Shown: one piece after another, positions 27,374-36,736 of the stretch
How the letters are laid out: every line of letters starts with the position of its first letter
Position numbering within the stretch: the first letter of the stretch is position 1
Origin: CAVUMR01 sp963742715
GTDB lineage: Bacteria; Actinomycetota; Actinomycetes; Mycobacteriales; Micromonosporaceae
NCBI GenBank assembly: GCA_963742715.1
Contig: CAVUMR010000002.1
Location: 2,790,001-2,854,000, forward strand
Length of the DNA stretch: 64,000 nucleotides
Direction of reading: 5' to 3'
Position numbers and translations under genes: made by a program
The notes under the pieces: generated by a model
What the model was told of the DNA's origin: nothing
Databases searched by the model: none
Seen by the model: only the letters and a program-made list of their open reading frames with translations

Positions 27374-27655
27374 CTAGCTCTTCAGGTAACGGCGCACTCG
27401 CAGTGAGAGGCTCACCGCAGCGCCGACGATGCCGAGCGCGAGTCCGACGAGCGCGAAAAGCGGACTGGTATCCAGGCTGTGATCGACCAGTAGTCCGATC
27501 ACCAGGCCGCCGACCAGAGAGCCGACCATTGTCGCTCCCATGGTGACCAGCCCCCACACGCCGAGCTGTCGTTGCTCCACGTGGGTCAGGCCCGATACCG
27601 CGGTCGCCGCTTCCGCATACTCGACTTCCTCAAGTTGTCGGGGATGACAGATCAC
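27374..27655 (-). CDS. AtpZ/AtpI-family small membrane protein
   Basis: A 93-residue protein with two hydrophobic helices (about residues 34-56 and 63-83) separated by DHSLDTSP, followed by a basic C-terminus RVRRYLK. This is the two-helix AtpZ/AtpI pattern. It is the first gene of the atp cluster in this organism. ATG 27655 is used, but an internal GTG near 27583 would remove a poorly conserved N-terminal 24 residues, so the start is uncertain. Confidence 0.7.
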   Translation of the reverse strand: MICHPRQLEEVEYAEAATAVSGLTHVEQRQLGVWGLVTMGATMVGSLVGGLVIGLLVDHSLDTSPLFALVGLALGIVGAAVSLSLRVRRYLKS

Positions 27656-27747
27656 TCGTACCGCCGCTCTGTACCAAACCGACCGGTCGCATTCCGCTTA
27701 TGCGGACTGGCCACCGGTCGACCCACCAGAGCTGGACGAGAGGGACG

Positions 27748-27776
27748 CTATCACACGCTCTGCGACTGTCTTTCAG
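27748..27776 (-). promoter_or_regulatory. Candidate promoter for the ATP synthase operon
   Basis: On the minus strand CTGAAA (27771-27776) and TGATAG (27748-27753) are spaced by 17 bp. This lies about 95 bases upstream of the first gene. The match to the actinobacterial housekeeping consensus is only moderate. The remainder of the 364-base gap 27656-28019 shows no gene or strong hairpin. Confidence 0.3.
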
Positions 27777-28019
27777 CCGGGTCGAGGGGGTAACCGCCCT
27801 GCTCACAAGGGCTGTCCGGCGGCACTCGCACCGGCCTGTACAGCACCGCCGCTGACTAGTCACGCGAGCCCGACCGGTGCTTACCGACCAAGGCCGCGAC
27901 CTGCCCGGCGACCGCCACGGGTCGGGTCGGTCCGGTGACCGGTCGGGGGTCGCGCTACGCCAGCGGGCCGACCGTTCCGAGGACCGTCCGCGAACCCACC
28001 CTGGTACACCCGCGGATCG

Positions 28020-28667
28020 TCACGCTCGGTGTATCAACTCCACCTGTGATCCGGTACTGCCGGCGGTGAGGGCGGCGACCAGCGGTCGCAGGTGCCGCTC
28101 CAGTTCGTCGGCGACCTGCCCGAAGTACGTGTCGCCGAGTCCCCACGGGTCGTCCAGCTCGTCCTCGGGCCGGGCCGGCTCCCCGGCGCGCAACCGGTCC
28201 ACCGCCGCCACCAGCGCGACCCCGCGGGCGTGTACCGCCGCCACGGTCGGCTCGTACGGCGGCAGGTCCGCGAGCGCCGGGTCGCCGGTGAGGTCCGCGA
28301 GCAGCCGGCCGAACTCGCCCACCACGAACGTCCGGGACGCGGCGTCGTCCCGCAGGTCCAGCACGTACCCGACCTGCTCGACGGTGGCGGTGAGGATCAG
28401 GTCGGCCCGGTCCACATCCGCGCCGCGGAGCTGGTGGGCGGCGAAACCGGCCGGTTCACCGCCGCGGGCCACCACCTGACGGGCGGCCGGCGGGTTCATC
28501 GGCTCACCGGCATGCCAGCCGCCGGTACCGGCGCTGTGACTGTGTACCAACTGGTCGGCCCGGTCGCCGACCGCGTCCCGGAGCCGGGCCAGCAGCAGCC
28601 GCTCGCCCATCGGCGACCGGCAGATGTTGCCCATGCACACGTGCAGTACGGAGAACGGGCCGGGCAC
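28020..28667 (-). CDS. Low-molecular-weight protein-tyrosine phosphatase
   Basis: A 215-residue LMW-PTP. The catalytic loop VCMGNICRSPMGE has Cys11 and Arg17, and the general-acid Asp is in DDPWGLGDTYF near the C-terminus. It dephosphorylates phosphotyrosine (or phosphoarginine) on proteins in the cytoplasm. GTG start at 28667 overlaps the Sua5 stop by one base, so it is coupled to threonylcarbamoyl-adenylate synthase. In M. tuberculosis the corresponding position is occupied by the WecA-like rfe (Rv1302), which is absent here. Confidence 0.9.
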   Translation of the reverse strand: MPGPFSVLHVCMGNICRSPMGERLLLARLRDAVGDRADQLVHSHSAGTGGWHAGEPMNPPAARQVVARGGEPAGFAAHQLRGADVDRADLILTATVEQVGYVLDLRDDAASRTFVVGEFGRLLADLTGDPALADLPPYEPTVAAVHARGVALVAAVDRLRAGEPARPEDELDDPWGLGDTYFGQVADELERHLRPLVAALTAGSTGSQVELIHRA

Positions 28668-29314
28668 TAGCTCTCCTCGTCGGTGGCGAGGTTCGGTACC
28701 ACGTCACGCAGCTTGGCCAGCGGCAGCGCCCCCTGCCGGAGTACCCGCGGCTGGTCGCCGGCGAGGTCCACGATGGTCGACGGCACCGGGTCCGGTACCG
28801 GTCCGGACTCCAGGTACACGCTGACGGCGGAGCCGAGCTGGTCCTGTGCCTCGGACGCGGCGGCCGCCGACGGCTGCCCGGTGCGGTTGGCGCTGGACAC
28901 CGCCATCGGGCCGGTCTCGCGCAGCAGCTCCAGCGCCACCGGATGCAGCGGCATCCGGACCGCGACCGTGCCGTCGGTGTCGCCGAGATCCCAGGTCAGA
29001 CTCGGCGCGTGCTCCAGGATCAGGGTCAGCGGCCCCGGCCAGAACGCGTCGGCCAGGTCGCGGGCTGCCGGAGGTACCGACAGCACCAGCCCGTCCAGGG
29101 TGGCCCGGGAACCGATCAGCACCGGTGGCGGCATGTCCCGCCCGCGGCCCTTGGCCCGCAGCAGCGCCGCGACCGCGTCCGGGGCGAACGCGTCGGCACC
29201 GATGCCGTACACGGTGTCGGTGGGCAGTACCACCAGCTGGCCGGCGCGGACCGCCTCAACGGCCGCGGCGATTCCGGCGTCACGGTCGGCGAGCATCCGG
29301 CAGTCGTAGAGCAT
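28667..29314 (-). CDS. L-threonylcarbamoyladenylate synthase (Sua5/YciO/TsaC)
   Basis: A 215-residue enzyme forming threonylcarbamoyl-AMP from Thr, bicarbonate and ATP for tRNA t6A modification. The N-terminal LVVLPTDTVYGIGADAF and VSSANRTGQPS motifs are diagnostic. ATG 29314 begins the conserved region LYDCRMLADRDAG. It is followed directly by the tyrosine phosphatase gene. prmC lies 93 bases upstream. Confidence 0.93.
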   Translation of the reverse strand: MLYDCRMLADRDAGIAAAVEAVRAGQLVVLPTDTVYGIGADAFAPDAVAALLRAKGRGRDMPPPVLIGSRATLDGLVLSVPPAARDLADAFWPGPLTLILEHAPSLTWDLGDTDGTVAVRMPLHPVALELLRETGPMAVSSANRTGQPSAAAASEAQDQLGSAVSVYLESGPVPDPVPSTIVDLAGDQPRVLRQGALPLAKLRDVVPNLATDEES

Positions 29315-29407
29315 CACGTCGTGAGTCTTACACCCACCCGGCCGGGCGCTGCCAGGTGGCGGCAGCCTCACGGGTTCGCGGACCCGCCGCCGGTCGGTGG
29401 GGGGCCG

Positions 29408-30277
29408 TCAGCACCGCCGGGCGGTACAGAACCGTGGCCGGCCAGCCAGGTCGCGGTGCTCGGTCACGTCCCGCCACCGGTCGTCCGCGGCGAGGAGCCG
29501 GGGTACCGAGGTGCCGTGCGTGTCGTCGTGCTCGACCCCGAACCCCCCGCCGGGGCGCAGCAGCGTGGCCGCCCGGACGGCCACCGGGCCGATCACGGCC
29601 AGCCCGTCGGCTCCGGCGTACAGGGCGGTGTGCGGGTCATATCCGACGACCTCCATCGGCAGCTCGTCGGCAACCCCCGATGGGAGGTACGGCGGGTTGG
29701 ACAGCACCAGGTCCACCGTGCCGTCCAGGTCTGCCAGTACCGCCGGGTCGGTCGCGTCCCCGGCCACCACTCGCACAGCCGTACCCGCCGCGTTGCGCCG
29801 CAGCCAGACCAGTGCGGCCGGTTCGCGCTCCACCGCGTACACCTCGACCGGGTTTCCGCCTGATGCGGCGGCCTCCTGCGCGACGGCGAGCGCGATGGCA
29901 CCGGAGCCGGCGCACAGGTCCACCACCACCGCCCGACCGGACACCGCCCGCAGTGCGGCGAGCGCCCAGTCGACCAGCAGCTCGGTCTCCGGCCGCGGTA
30001 CGAACACCCCCGGTCCCACCGCCAGCTCCAGGTAGCGGAACGCGGCGGTGCCGATCAGGTGCTGCACCGGCTCGTGCCGGGTCCGGCGGTCCACCAACGC
30101 GGTGAACGTACCGAGCTGGTCCGGATCGAAGCCGCTGACCAGCGGCAACCGGTTACGCGGCACGCCCAGGACGTGACAGGCGAGCAGTTCGGCGTCGGCC
30201 CGCGGGCTCGGCGTACCGGCCGCGGTGAGCGTGTCCACGGCGGCGGCCAGTACGGCGCGTACCGGACGGCGGGTCAC
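29408..30277 (-). CDS. prmC: Peptide chain release factor N5-glutamine methyltransferase
   Basis: A 289-residue SAM-dependent methyltransferase with the N-terminal helical domain (AELLACHVLGVPRNRLPL), the Rossmann motif VVDLCAGSGAIALA and the glutamine-binding NPPY motif (LSNPPYLPSG). It methylates the GGQ Gln of release factors, including the product of prfA encoded nearby. GTG 30277 follows AGGGGTGAC. The upstream in-frame extension lies in the divergent promoter region. Confidence 0.93.
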   Translation of the reverse strand: MTRRPVRAVLAAAVDTLTAAGTPSPRADAELLACHVLGVPRNRLPLVSGFDPDQLGTFTALVDRRTRHEPVQHLIGTAAFRYLELAVGPGVFVPRPETELLVDWALAALRAVSGRAVVVDLCAGSGAIALAVAQEAAASGGNPVEVYAVEREPAALVWLRRNAAGTAVRVVAGDATDPAVLADLDGTVDLVLSNPPYLPSGVADELPMEVVGYDPHTALYAGADGLAVIGPVAVRAATLLRPGGGFGVEHDDTHGTSVPRLLAADDRWRDVTEHRDLAGRPRFCTARRC

Positions 30278-30416
30278 GTCACCCCTGCTATCGAGCGGGC
30301 CGGTCGGATCGGATGGACGCAGCACACCATAATCATCGGTACAGCGGCCGGAACTGTCGGTACGAGGGCCAGCACCATCGGCACGGGCCGCACTGGCGCT
30401 GGAGGGAGGACGCGGC

Positions 30417-31949
30417 GTGGCGTGGCCGGATGCCGGGTCCAGCGCGGACGGCAGAGCAGACTTCGGTGACATACGGCGCCTGATCCGCGCCGGCCGATCC
30501 GCCGAGGCGCTGCAGCTCGCCGAGTCCATCGGGGCGGAATCCACCGATCCGTACACGATCGTCCGTGCCCTGCTCATGCGGCTGGGTTGCACGATCAACC
30601 TGGGCCGGATGGGCGAGTGTCCGGCCCTGGTCGACCAGGCTTTCGACGCGCTGCGGTCGTTCCCGGAGCCGAGCCTGTTCGGTGAACTGCACGCGCTGGC
30701 CGCCTGGGTGGCCTACCTCGACGGATCCCTCGACCGGTGCGTATCCCACCTGGTACGCAGCTCGCGGGCGCTCGGCACGGTGGAACGCCCCGACATCGTG
30801 GCCGCGGACTCCTGGGTCGACCTCGCGATCGCGTATTCGTACATCGGCTTCCACGGTCACGCGCTCGGCGCGCTGGACAAGTGCCGCGAGGTCGCGGCGT
30901 CGGCCGGATTACCGGCCAGCGAGTACGTGATCCCGGAGATCCGGGTACGGCTGGCCGTGTCGCTCGACCACCGCGGCGACAGCGACGGCTGCGTGCGGGT
31001 CCTGCGGGACGTGCTCACGCCGCTGGCCGGCCGGCCGACCGACGCCTCGGCCGAGGCGCTGCCCGCGATCGACCTGCCGTACCTGGGCTATGCGATCGTC
31101 CGGCTGGCCGCCCTCGGGGTGCCCACCGAGCTCGATCCGCGGCCGTTGTTCACCACCCGGGGCGAGAGCCACCCGGAGATCATCGACCTGCTCCTGCTGT
31201 CCGAGGCCTGCACCTCGATCAACGAGGGGCGACCGGCCGAGGCGCTGTCCAGACTGGGGCACGCCGCGGTGGATCCGCGCACCCTCGGGGCGGCCGAGGT
31301 ACCGCGACTGCGGGCCATCGCGCACGCGGCGGCCGGCGACGGAGCGGCCGCGCACGCCGCCGACCGGGAGGCGTTCCGCATCGTCGCGCAGTCCGCGGAC
31401 CGGCTGCGCGACCTGTTCATCGACGGAGTCGCGGCCCGCATCGACCACGAGGACCTGCGCCGCACGGTCGCCCGGTACGCCGACGAGGCGCTCACCGATC
31501 CGCTGACCGGACTGCCGAACCGGCGGCATCTCGAGCACCACGTCGACACCATGGCGCGCCGGGGCGAGCAGGCCGTACTGGGCGTGCTCGACCTCGACGC
31601 GTTCAAGTCGGTCAACACCGCGCACGGGCACCTGTCCGGCGACCTGGTGCTGCAGCGGGTGGCCGCGATCCTGGCCCGGGTGATGCGGCGCGGCGACTTC
31701 GTCGCCCGCTTCGGCGGTGACGAGTTCGTGGTGGTACTGCCCGCGACCACGTTGCCGGAGGCGTACGAGATCGGCCGGCGGGTGTCCAGCGCGATCACCT
31801 CGGAGGACTGGGACGCGCTGGTGCCCGGTACCGCCCTGTCGGCCACCATCGGCTGGGCGGAGCTGGACGTCCGGACCGGCATCAACACAGCCTTCGAGGC
31901 GGCCGACCGGGCGATGCTGCAGGCCAAGCACGCCGCCCGGGCCTCGTAG
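30417..31949 (+). CDS. Diguanylate cyclase with TPR-like N-terminal domain
   Basis: A 510-residue cytoplasmic protein. Residues 1-340 form tandem helical repeats with TPR character. Residues about 350-510 form a GGDEF domain with intact active site GGDEF (433-437) and the inhibitory site RRGD five residues before it. It should make c-di-GMP from two GTP. No membrane segment exists. GGAGGGAGGAC precedes the GTG start. The gene is inserted, with the VOC gene, between prmC and prfA, which are adjacent in M. tuberculosis. Confidence 0.9.
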   Translation: MAWPDAGSSADGRADFGDIRRLIRAGRSAEALQLAESIGAESTDPYTIVRALLMRLGCTINLGRMGECPALVDQAFDALRSFPEPSLFGELHALAAWVAYLDGSLDRCVSHLVRSSRALGTVERPDIVAADSWVDLAIAYSYIGFHGHALGALDKCREVAASAGLPASEYVIPEIRVRLAVSLDHRGDSDGCVRVLRDVLTPLAGRPTDASAEALPAIDLPYLGYAIVRLAALGVPTELDPRPLFTTRGESHPEIIDLLLLSEACTSINEGRPAEALSRLGHAAVDPRTLGAAEVPRLRAIAHAAAGDGAAAHAADREAFRIVAQSADRLRDLFIDGVAARIDHEDLRRTVARYADEALTDPLTGLPNRRHLEHHVDTMARRGEQAVLGVLDLDAFKSVNTAHGHLSGDLVLQRVAAILARVMRRGDFVARFGGDEFVVVLPATTLPEAYEIGRRVSSAITSEDWDALVPGTALSATIGWAELDVRTGINTAFEAADRAMLQAKHAARAS

Positions 31950-32119
31950 GCTCCCTCGCCCGTCGCCGCCGGTTGACGGCGCGGCGGCCCAACCCGCGGC
32001 GCGGTTTCCGGATTCGGCCCGCCGAGCCCGCCCACGCGTGTCAACTGGGCAGGTCCGCACCGATGAGTTTCGCCGGCGCCACCGGTCCTTAGTGCAGCAC
32101 CCGGCTACAGGAGGACGAC

Positions 32120-32515
32120 ATGACCGAACAGACCAGGACCCGGATCATCGGGATGGCGACGATCGCCGTACCGGTCGCCGACCACGACCGCGCGCTCGCG
32201 TTCTACGTCGACACGCTGGGCTTCGAGAAGCGGATGGACGCCACCTTCGGCGAGGGACAGCGTTGGGTCGAGGTGGCGCCGGCCGGCGCGACGACCACCA
32301 TCGCGCTCGCGCCCGCGCACGAGGGGTCTCCGGCCGGGGTGGACACCGGTATCCGGCTCAGCACCGCCGACGCCGGGGCCGACCACGCCGACCTGAGCGC
32401 CCGCGGCGTCGAGGTCGACCCGGAGGTCATGCGCTGGCCCGGCGTACCGCCGATGTTCTCGATGTGCGACCCGGACGGCAACCGGCTCTACCTCGTCGAG
32501 CAGAGCCCGGCCTGA
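32120..32515 (+). CDS. VOC-superfamily (glyoxalase/bleomycin-resistance-type) protein
   Basis: A 131-residue protein with two beta-alpha-beta-beta-beta motifs. It starts with MATIAVPVADHDRALAFYVDTLGF and ends with PPMFSMCDPDGNRLYLVEQ, typical of VOC domains. Likely metal ligands are the residues near Glu48 and Glu126, but His is absent at the first usual position, so catalytic function is uncertain. CAGGAGGACG before the ATG is a strong ribosome binding site. 170 bases separate it from the diguanylate cyclase. Confidence 0.85.
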   Translation: MTEQTRTRIIGMATIAVPVADHDRALAFYVDTLGFEKRMDATFGEGQRWVEVAPAGATTTIALAPAHEGSPAGVDTGIRLSTADAGADHADLSARGVEVDPEVMRWPGVPPMFSMCDPDGNRLYLVEQSPA

Positions 32516-32556
32516 GACTCCTTCTTCGGGCCCGGCGCACCGCCGGGCCCGGGCCG

Positions 32557-33672
32557 TCAGGGCCGGGACAGGTGGTCGTCGCCGGCGAGCCGGGCCCGCA
32601 GGTCGGCCTCGGCCAGCGCGCCCAGCACCGCGTCCAGGTCACCGTCGAGAACCTGATCCAGGTTGTACGCGGTGAAGCCGATCCGGTGATCGGTGATCCG
32701 GTTCTGCGGAAAGTTGTACGTGCGGATCCGTTCCGAGCGGTCGACGGTACGTACCTGCGACCGGCGCGCGTCCCCGGCCGCGGCCGCGGCCTCCTCCTCT
32801 GCCGCCGCGAGCAGCCGGGCGCGCAGGATCCGTAGCGCCTGTTCCTTGTTCTGCAGCTGCGACTTCTCGTTCTGGCACGACACCACGATGCCGGTGGGCA
32901 GATGGGTGATGCGTACCGCCGAGTCGGTCGTGTTGACGCTCTGCCCGCCGGGACCGGACGACCGGTACACGTCGATGCGCAGATCCGCCGGGCTGAGGTC
33001 GACCTCGGCCGGGTCCTCGACCTCCGGCAGTACGAGCACACCGGCCGCGGACGTGTGGATGCGCCCCTGTGACTCGGTCACCGGTACCCGCTGCACCCGG
33101 TGTACGCCGCCCTCGAACTTGAGCCGGAACCAGACTCCGTTGCCGCCCTCGGGTACGCCCCGGGTCTTGATCGCCACCGAGACGTCCTTCTGGCCACCAA
33201 GGTCGGTTTCCTCCGAGCCGATGATCTCCGCCTGCCAACCGTGCCGTTCGGCATAGCGCAGGTACATCCGGAGCAGGTCACCGGCGAACAGCGCCGACTC
33301 CTCGCCGCCCTCACCGGCCTTGATCTCGAGGATCACGTCCTTGCTGTCGTTCGGGTCGCGCGGAGCGAGCAACTCGGCGAGCCGCTCCTCCAGGTGCTCG
33401 ATCGTCTCGGTGAGCTGCTCCGCCTCGGCGGCGAAGCCGGCGTCCTCAGCGGCCAGTTCCTTGGCCGCGGTCAGGTCCTCGCGGGCGCTGTCGAGCTCCC
33501 GGGCGGTACGCACGATCGGGCCGAGCTCGGCGTACCGGCGGCCGATCTTGCGGGCCACGCCCTGGTCGGCGTGGATGGCCGGGTCGGCGAGCTTGCCCTC
33601 CAGCTCGGTGTACTCGGCGAGCAGGCCGGACAACCGGCTGTCGCCGGACCGCGGAACGGTGCCCCCGCGCAT
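32557..33672 (-). CDS. prfA: Peptide chain release factor 1
   Basis: A 371-residue class-I release factor. The GGQ peptidyl-hydrolysis motif is in SSGPGGQSVN. The stop-codon recognition region GGEGGEESALFAG... is followed by the codon-recognition domain. TSAAGVLVLPEVED is also conserved. It terminates at UAA/UAG. ATG 33672 follows GAGGAGGG. The longer upstream frame crosses the rpmE terminator and is rejected. Confidence 0.95.
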   Translation of the reverse strand: MRGGTVPRSGDSRLSGLLAEYTELEGKLADPAIHADQGVARKIGRRYAELGPIVRTARELDSAREDLTAAKELAAEDAGFAAEAEQLTETIEHLEERLAELLAPRDPNDSKDVILEIKAGEGGEESALFAGDLLRMYLRYAERHGWQAEIIGSEETDLGGQKDVSVAIKTRGVPEGGNGVWFRLKFEGGVHRVQRVPVTESQGRIHTSAAGVLVLPEVEDPAEVDLSPADLRIDVYRSSGPGGQSVNTTDSAVRITHLPTGIVVSCQNEKSQLQNKEQALRILRARLLAAAEEEAAAAAGDARRSQVRTVDRSERIRTYNFPQNRITDHRIGFTAYNLDQVLDGDLDAVLGALAEADLRARLAGDDHLSRP

Positions 33673-33731
33673 GGACCCTCCTCGGGCAGACCCGTTGAAC
33701 GTGCAGCACACCCGGCGTGCACGGACATGGA

Positions 33732-33775
33732 AGCGGCGCCTGGACGATCCTCGGAAGGACCGTCCAGGCGCCGCT
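33732..33775 (-). terminator. 15-bp hairpin between rpmE and prfA
   Basis: AGCGGCGCCTGGACG (33732-33746) is perfectly complementary to 33761-33775, with a 14-base loop that may itself pair. It lies 8 bases downstream of the rpmE stop on the minus strand and before the prfA ribosome binding site. It may act as terminator or attenuator between these genes. Confidence 0.65.
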
Positions 33776-33783
33776 GGAAAAAG

Positions 33784-34017
33784 CTACTTGCCGGACTGCT
33801 TCTTGGCGGCAGCCGCCTTGGCGTACTTCTGCTGGAACCGCGCGACCCGACCACCGGTGTCCAGAATGCGCTGCTTGCCGGTGTAGAACGGGTGGCACGC
33901 CGAGCAGGTCTCCACGTGGATGGAGCCGCTCTTGGCGGTGCTGCGGGTGGTGAAGGTGTTGCCGCAGGAGCACGTCACGTCGGTGCTCACGTAGTCCGGG
34001 TGAATGCCGGGCCTCAT
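33784..34017 (-). CDS. rpmE: 50S ribosomal protein L31 (zinc-binding type)
   Basis: A 77-residue L31 with the zinc ligands Cys-x-Cys (CSCGNTF) and Cys-x-x-Cys (CSACHPF), so this is the Zn-containing paralogue. The start ATG 34017 gives MRPGIHPDYV, the family N-terminus. The longer frame upstream is not homologous. It sits between rho and prfA as in M. tuberculosis. Confidence 0.96.
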   Translation of the reverse strand: MRPGIHPDYVSTDVTCSCGNTFTTRSTAKSGSIHVETCSACHPFYTGKQRILDTGGRVARFQQKYAKAAAAKKQSGK

Positions 34018-34254
34018 GGTGTGTCCTCTCTTCGACGGTCGCCGGGTCGCCATGGGCGCGTACGCCCGGGCGTGAACCGGAACCTGCCGTCCGGATCTGC
34101 CGGTCGGCGCAGGGGTATCAGTGTGCCAGACCAGCTGAACGCCTGATCCGGCGGTGCAATTCCCTCGGCCCGACTGCGCCGGGCATCCGATGGCGGTCGG
34201 ACCCGGCCGCGGTCACGCGGTCGAGTCCGACGAGCCGTGCGCGTAGGTCCGGTT

Positions 34255-34285
34255 GGGGTCGACGCCGCCGGGCGGCGTCGGCCCC
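34255..34285 (-). terminator. Hairpin after rho
   Basis: GGGG-T-CGACGCCGC pairs with GCGGCGTCG-G-CCCC around a 3-base loop, with a single mismatch, 6 bases downstream of the rho stop codon. It probably separates rho from rpmE. The rest of the 274-base gap 34018-34291 contains no gene. Confidence 0.6.
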
Positions 34286-34291
34286 GACCTG

Positions 34292-36736
34292 TCACTCTCC
34301 GGGCGTCGTCTTCGCGATCTGCATCAGGAACTCGGCGTTGGTCTTGGTCTCCTTGAGCTTGTCCAGGAGCAGGTCCAACCCCTGCTGCGAGTCGAGCGCG
34401 TGCAGCACCCGGCGCAGCTTGTGCACGATGCCGAGCTCGTCCGGCGCCAGCAGGATCTCCTCCTTACGGGTACCGGAGGCGTCGATGTCGACGGCCGGGA
34501 ACACCCGCTTGTCGGCGATCTTGCGGTCCAGCTTGAGCTCGGAGTTACCGGTGCCCTTGAACTCCTCGAAGATGACCGTGTCCATGGTGGATCCGGTCTC
34601 GACCAGCGCGGTGGCGATGATCGTCAGGGAGCCGCCGTTCTCGATGTTCCGGGCCGCACCCAGGAACCGCTTCGGCGGGTACAGCGCGGTCGAGTCGATA
34701 CCGCCGGACAGGATCCGGCCGCTGGCCGGCGCGGCCAGGTTGTACGCCCGACCGAGCCGGGTGATCGAGTCGAGCAGTACGACCACGTCGTGCCCCAACT
34801 CGACCAGCCGCTTGGCCCGTTCGATGGACAGCTCCGCGACGGTGGTGTGGTCCGACGGCGGGCGGTCGAAGGTGGAGGCGATGACCTCGCCCTTCACCGA
34901 CCGCTGCATGTCGGTGACCTCTTCCGGCCGCTCGTCGACGAGTACGACCATGAGGTGGCACTCCGGGTTGTTGTGCGTGATCCCGTTGGCCAGCGACTGC
35001 AGCACCATCGTCTTACCGGCCTTGGGCGGGCTCACGATCAGCGCCCGCTGCCCCTTGCCGATCGGGGTGACCAGGTCGATGACCCGAGTCGTCAGCATGT
35101 GCGGCTCGGTCTCCAGCCGCAGCCGCTCCTGCGGGTACAGCGGAGTGAGCTTGTAGAACTCGGGCCGGCGCTTGGCCTCGTCCGGGTCCATCCCGTTGAT
35201 CGTGTCGAGTCGTACCAACGGGTTGTACTTGTCCCGCCGCTGCTCGCCCTCGCGCGGCTGGCGTACCGCGCCGGTCACCGCGTCACCGCGGCGCAGGCCG
35301 TTCTTGCGTACCTGCGACATCGACACGTACACGTCGTTCTGCCCGGCCAGGTAGCCGGAGGTACGGATGAACGCGTAGTTGTCCAGCACGTCCAGGATGC
35401 CGGCGACCGGGACGAGCACGTCGTCGTCGGCCACCACCGGCTCGTTCTCGGCACCCCGGTCGCGGCCCCGCCGGCTGCGGTCCCGGAACCGGCCGCGCCG
35501 GCGGCGGCTACCAGCGTCGCCGTCGTCGTCATCCCGATCGTTGGACCGGTCGTTCCGGTCGTTCGACCGGTCACTGTTGCGGTCGTTGCCGCGCTCGCTG
35601 TTGCGGTCGTTGCGCTCGTTGTTGCGGTCGCCGCGCTCGTTGTTGCGGTCCCGGCCGCCGCTGCGGTCGCCCCGCTCCGCGCGCTCGCCCCGGTCGCTGC
35701 CGCCGCGCTCGTTCCCGCCGCGGTCACTGCCACCGCGGTCACTGCCGCCGCGATCGGACTGGTCGGCACCGCCGCGGTCACCGCGGTCCTGCCGGTCCCG
35801 GCCGCGGTCACGCTCGCCGTGCCGGCCACCGGACCGACCACCGCGGGTCGGGGCGTCGGTCTGCGCGTTGCCGGTCTCCGCGGTATCGGTCTGCGCGGTG
35901 TCCGTGCGAGCGGTGCCGGACTGCGCGGTGTCCGTGGGCGCGGTGCCGGTCTGCGCGGTGTCGGTGGGCGCGGTGTCGGTGGGCGCGGTCGCGGTCGCCC
36001 CGGTCCGCTCGCCAGCCGCGGGCGCGGCGGTCCGGTCAGAACCGGCCGTCGGCTGTCCGCCACTCACCGGCTCGCTGCCGGTCGACTCCGACGTCCCCGA
36101 GGGCGCCGCGGCATGCGCCGCGGGCTCGGTGGCGACCGGTCCGCCGTCGGTGCTCACCGACGGCGGCGGGCCGGCCGGGCGGGTGGCCCGCCGGGGAGCC
36201 CGCTCGATCGTCGGCTCGGTGCCGGGCAGGGCCGGCTGCTCGTCGGTACCCACACCCTGCGGCGCCGGACTGCCGGTGCCGGCCGGGTTGCTCACCTGGC
36301 CGAACTCACCGGATCCGCCGCGTCCGCCGTTGAGTGCGCCCACCGGAGCGGTGTCGGCCGGTGCCGCGGCGGGTGTGATCCCGACCGGGGCGGCGGTGAC
36401 CTCCTGGGCCGGGGCACCAGTACCGACCGGCGCGGATCCGCTCCGCTCCTCGGCCGGCGACTCCCACGACCCTGCGTCCGAACCGTTTGTACTCACGTCT
36501 GAAATCCCTCCGCCCTGGGCCGCGGAGATCGCCGCGACCAACTCGCCCTTACGCATCCGGGCGGTACCGGAGATGCCGAGCGAAGTGGCGAGGGTCTGCA
36601 GCTCCGGCAGCAACATCGACTGCAGGCCGCTACCCGAACGCCGACGCCGTACGGCACCGGCGGCTGCCGCCGCGTCGCCCTCAGGTTCGACTGCGGAGTC
36701 GGTGACACCCGACTTCAGCTCGGTGGTTTCGCTCAA
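34292..36736 (-). CDS. rho: Transcription termination factor Rho with long low-complexity insert
   Basis: An 814-residue Rho. The TTG at 36736 starts SETTELKSGV, typical of actinobacterial Rho, with GGAAGGA upstream. Parts: an N-terminal SAP-like helix-turn-helix (about 40-75), then about 350 residues of low-complexity sequence. This insert includes Ala/Thr/Asp repeats (TAPTDTAQ-like, about 245-289) and Arg/Asp/Asn/Gly repeats (about 290-430). The RNA-binding cold-shock domain (VAGILDVLDNYAFIRTSGYL) and the RecA-like ATPase with P-loop PPKAGKT (about residue 570) follow. Rho is a hexameric RNA translocase. Arg-rich inserts in high-GC Rho proteins are known to bind RNA. Confidence 0.95.
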   Translation of the reverse strand: MSETTELKSGVTDSAVEPEGDAAAAAGAVRRRRSGSGLQSMLLPELQTLATSLGISGTARMRKGELVAAISAAQGGGISDVSTNGSDAGSWESPAEERSGSAPVGTGAPAQEVTAAPVGITPAAAPADTAPVGALNGGRGGSGEFGQVSNPAGTGSPAPQGVGTDEQPALPGTEPTIERAPRRATRPAGPPPSVSTDGGPVATEPAAHAAAPSGTSESTGSEPVSGGQPTAGSDRTAAPAAGERTGATATAPTDTAPTDTAQTGTAPTDTAQSGTARTDTAQTDTAETGNAQTDAPTRGGRSGGRHGERDRGRDRQDRGDRGGADQSDRGGSDRGGSDRGGNERGGSDRGERAERGDRSGGRDRNNERGDRNNERNDRNSERGNDRNSDRSNDRNDRSNDRDDDDGDAGSRRRRGRFRDRSRRGRDRGAENEPVVADDDVLVPVAGILDVLDNYAFIRTSGYLAGQNDVYVSMSQVRKNGLRRGDAVTGAVRQPREGEQRRDKYNPLVRLDTINGMDPDEAKRRPEFYKLTPLYPQERLRLETEPHMLTTRVIDLVTPIGKGQRALIVSPPKAGKTMVLQSLANGITHNNPECHLMVVLVDERPEEVTDMQRSVKGEVIASTFDRPPSDHTTVAELSIERAKRLVELGHDVVVLLDSITRLGRAYNLAAPASGRILSGGIDSTALYPPKRFLGAARNIENGGSLTIIATALVETGSTMDTVIFEEFKGTGNSELKLDRKIADKRVFPAVDIDASGTRKEEILLAPDELGIVHKLRRVLHALDSQQGLDLLLDKLKETKTNAEFLMQIAKTTPGE

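Noticed and set aside
34253..36502. A 749-codon plus-strand frame opposite rho
   Set aside because: Rho is certain on the other strand. The Val/Ala/Pro-rich translation merely mirrors its repeats.
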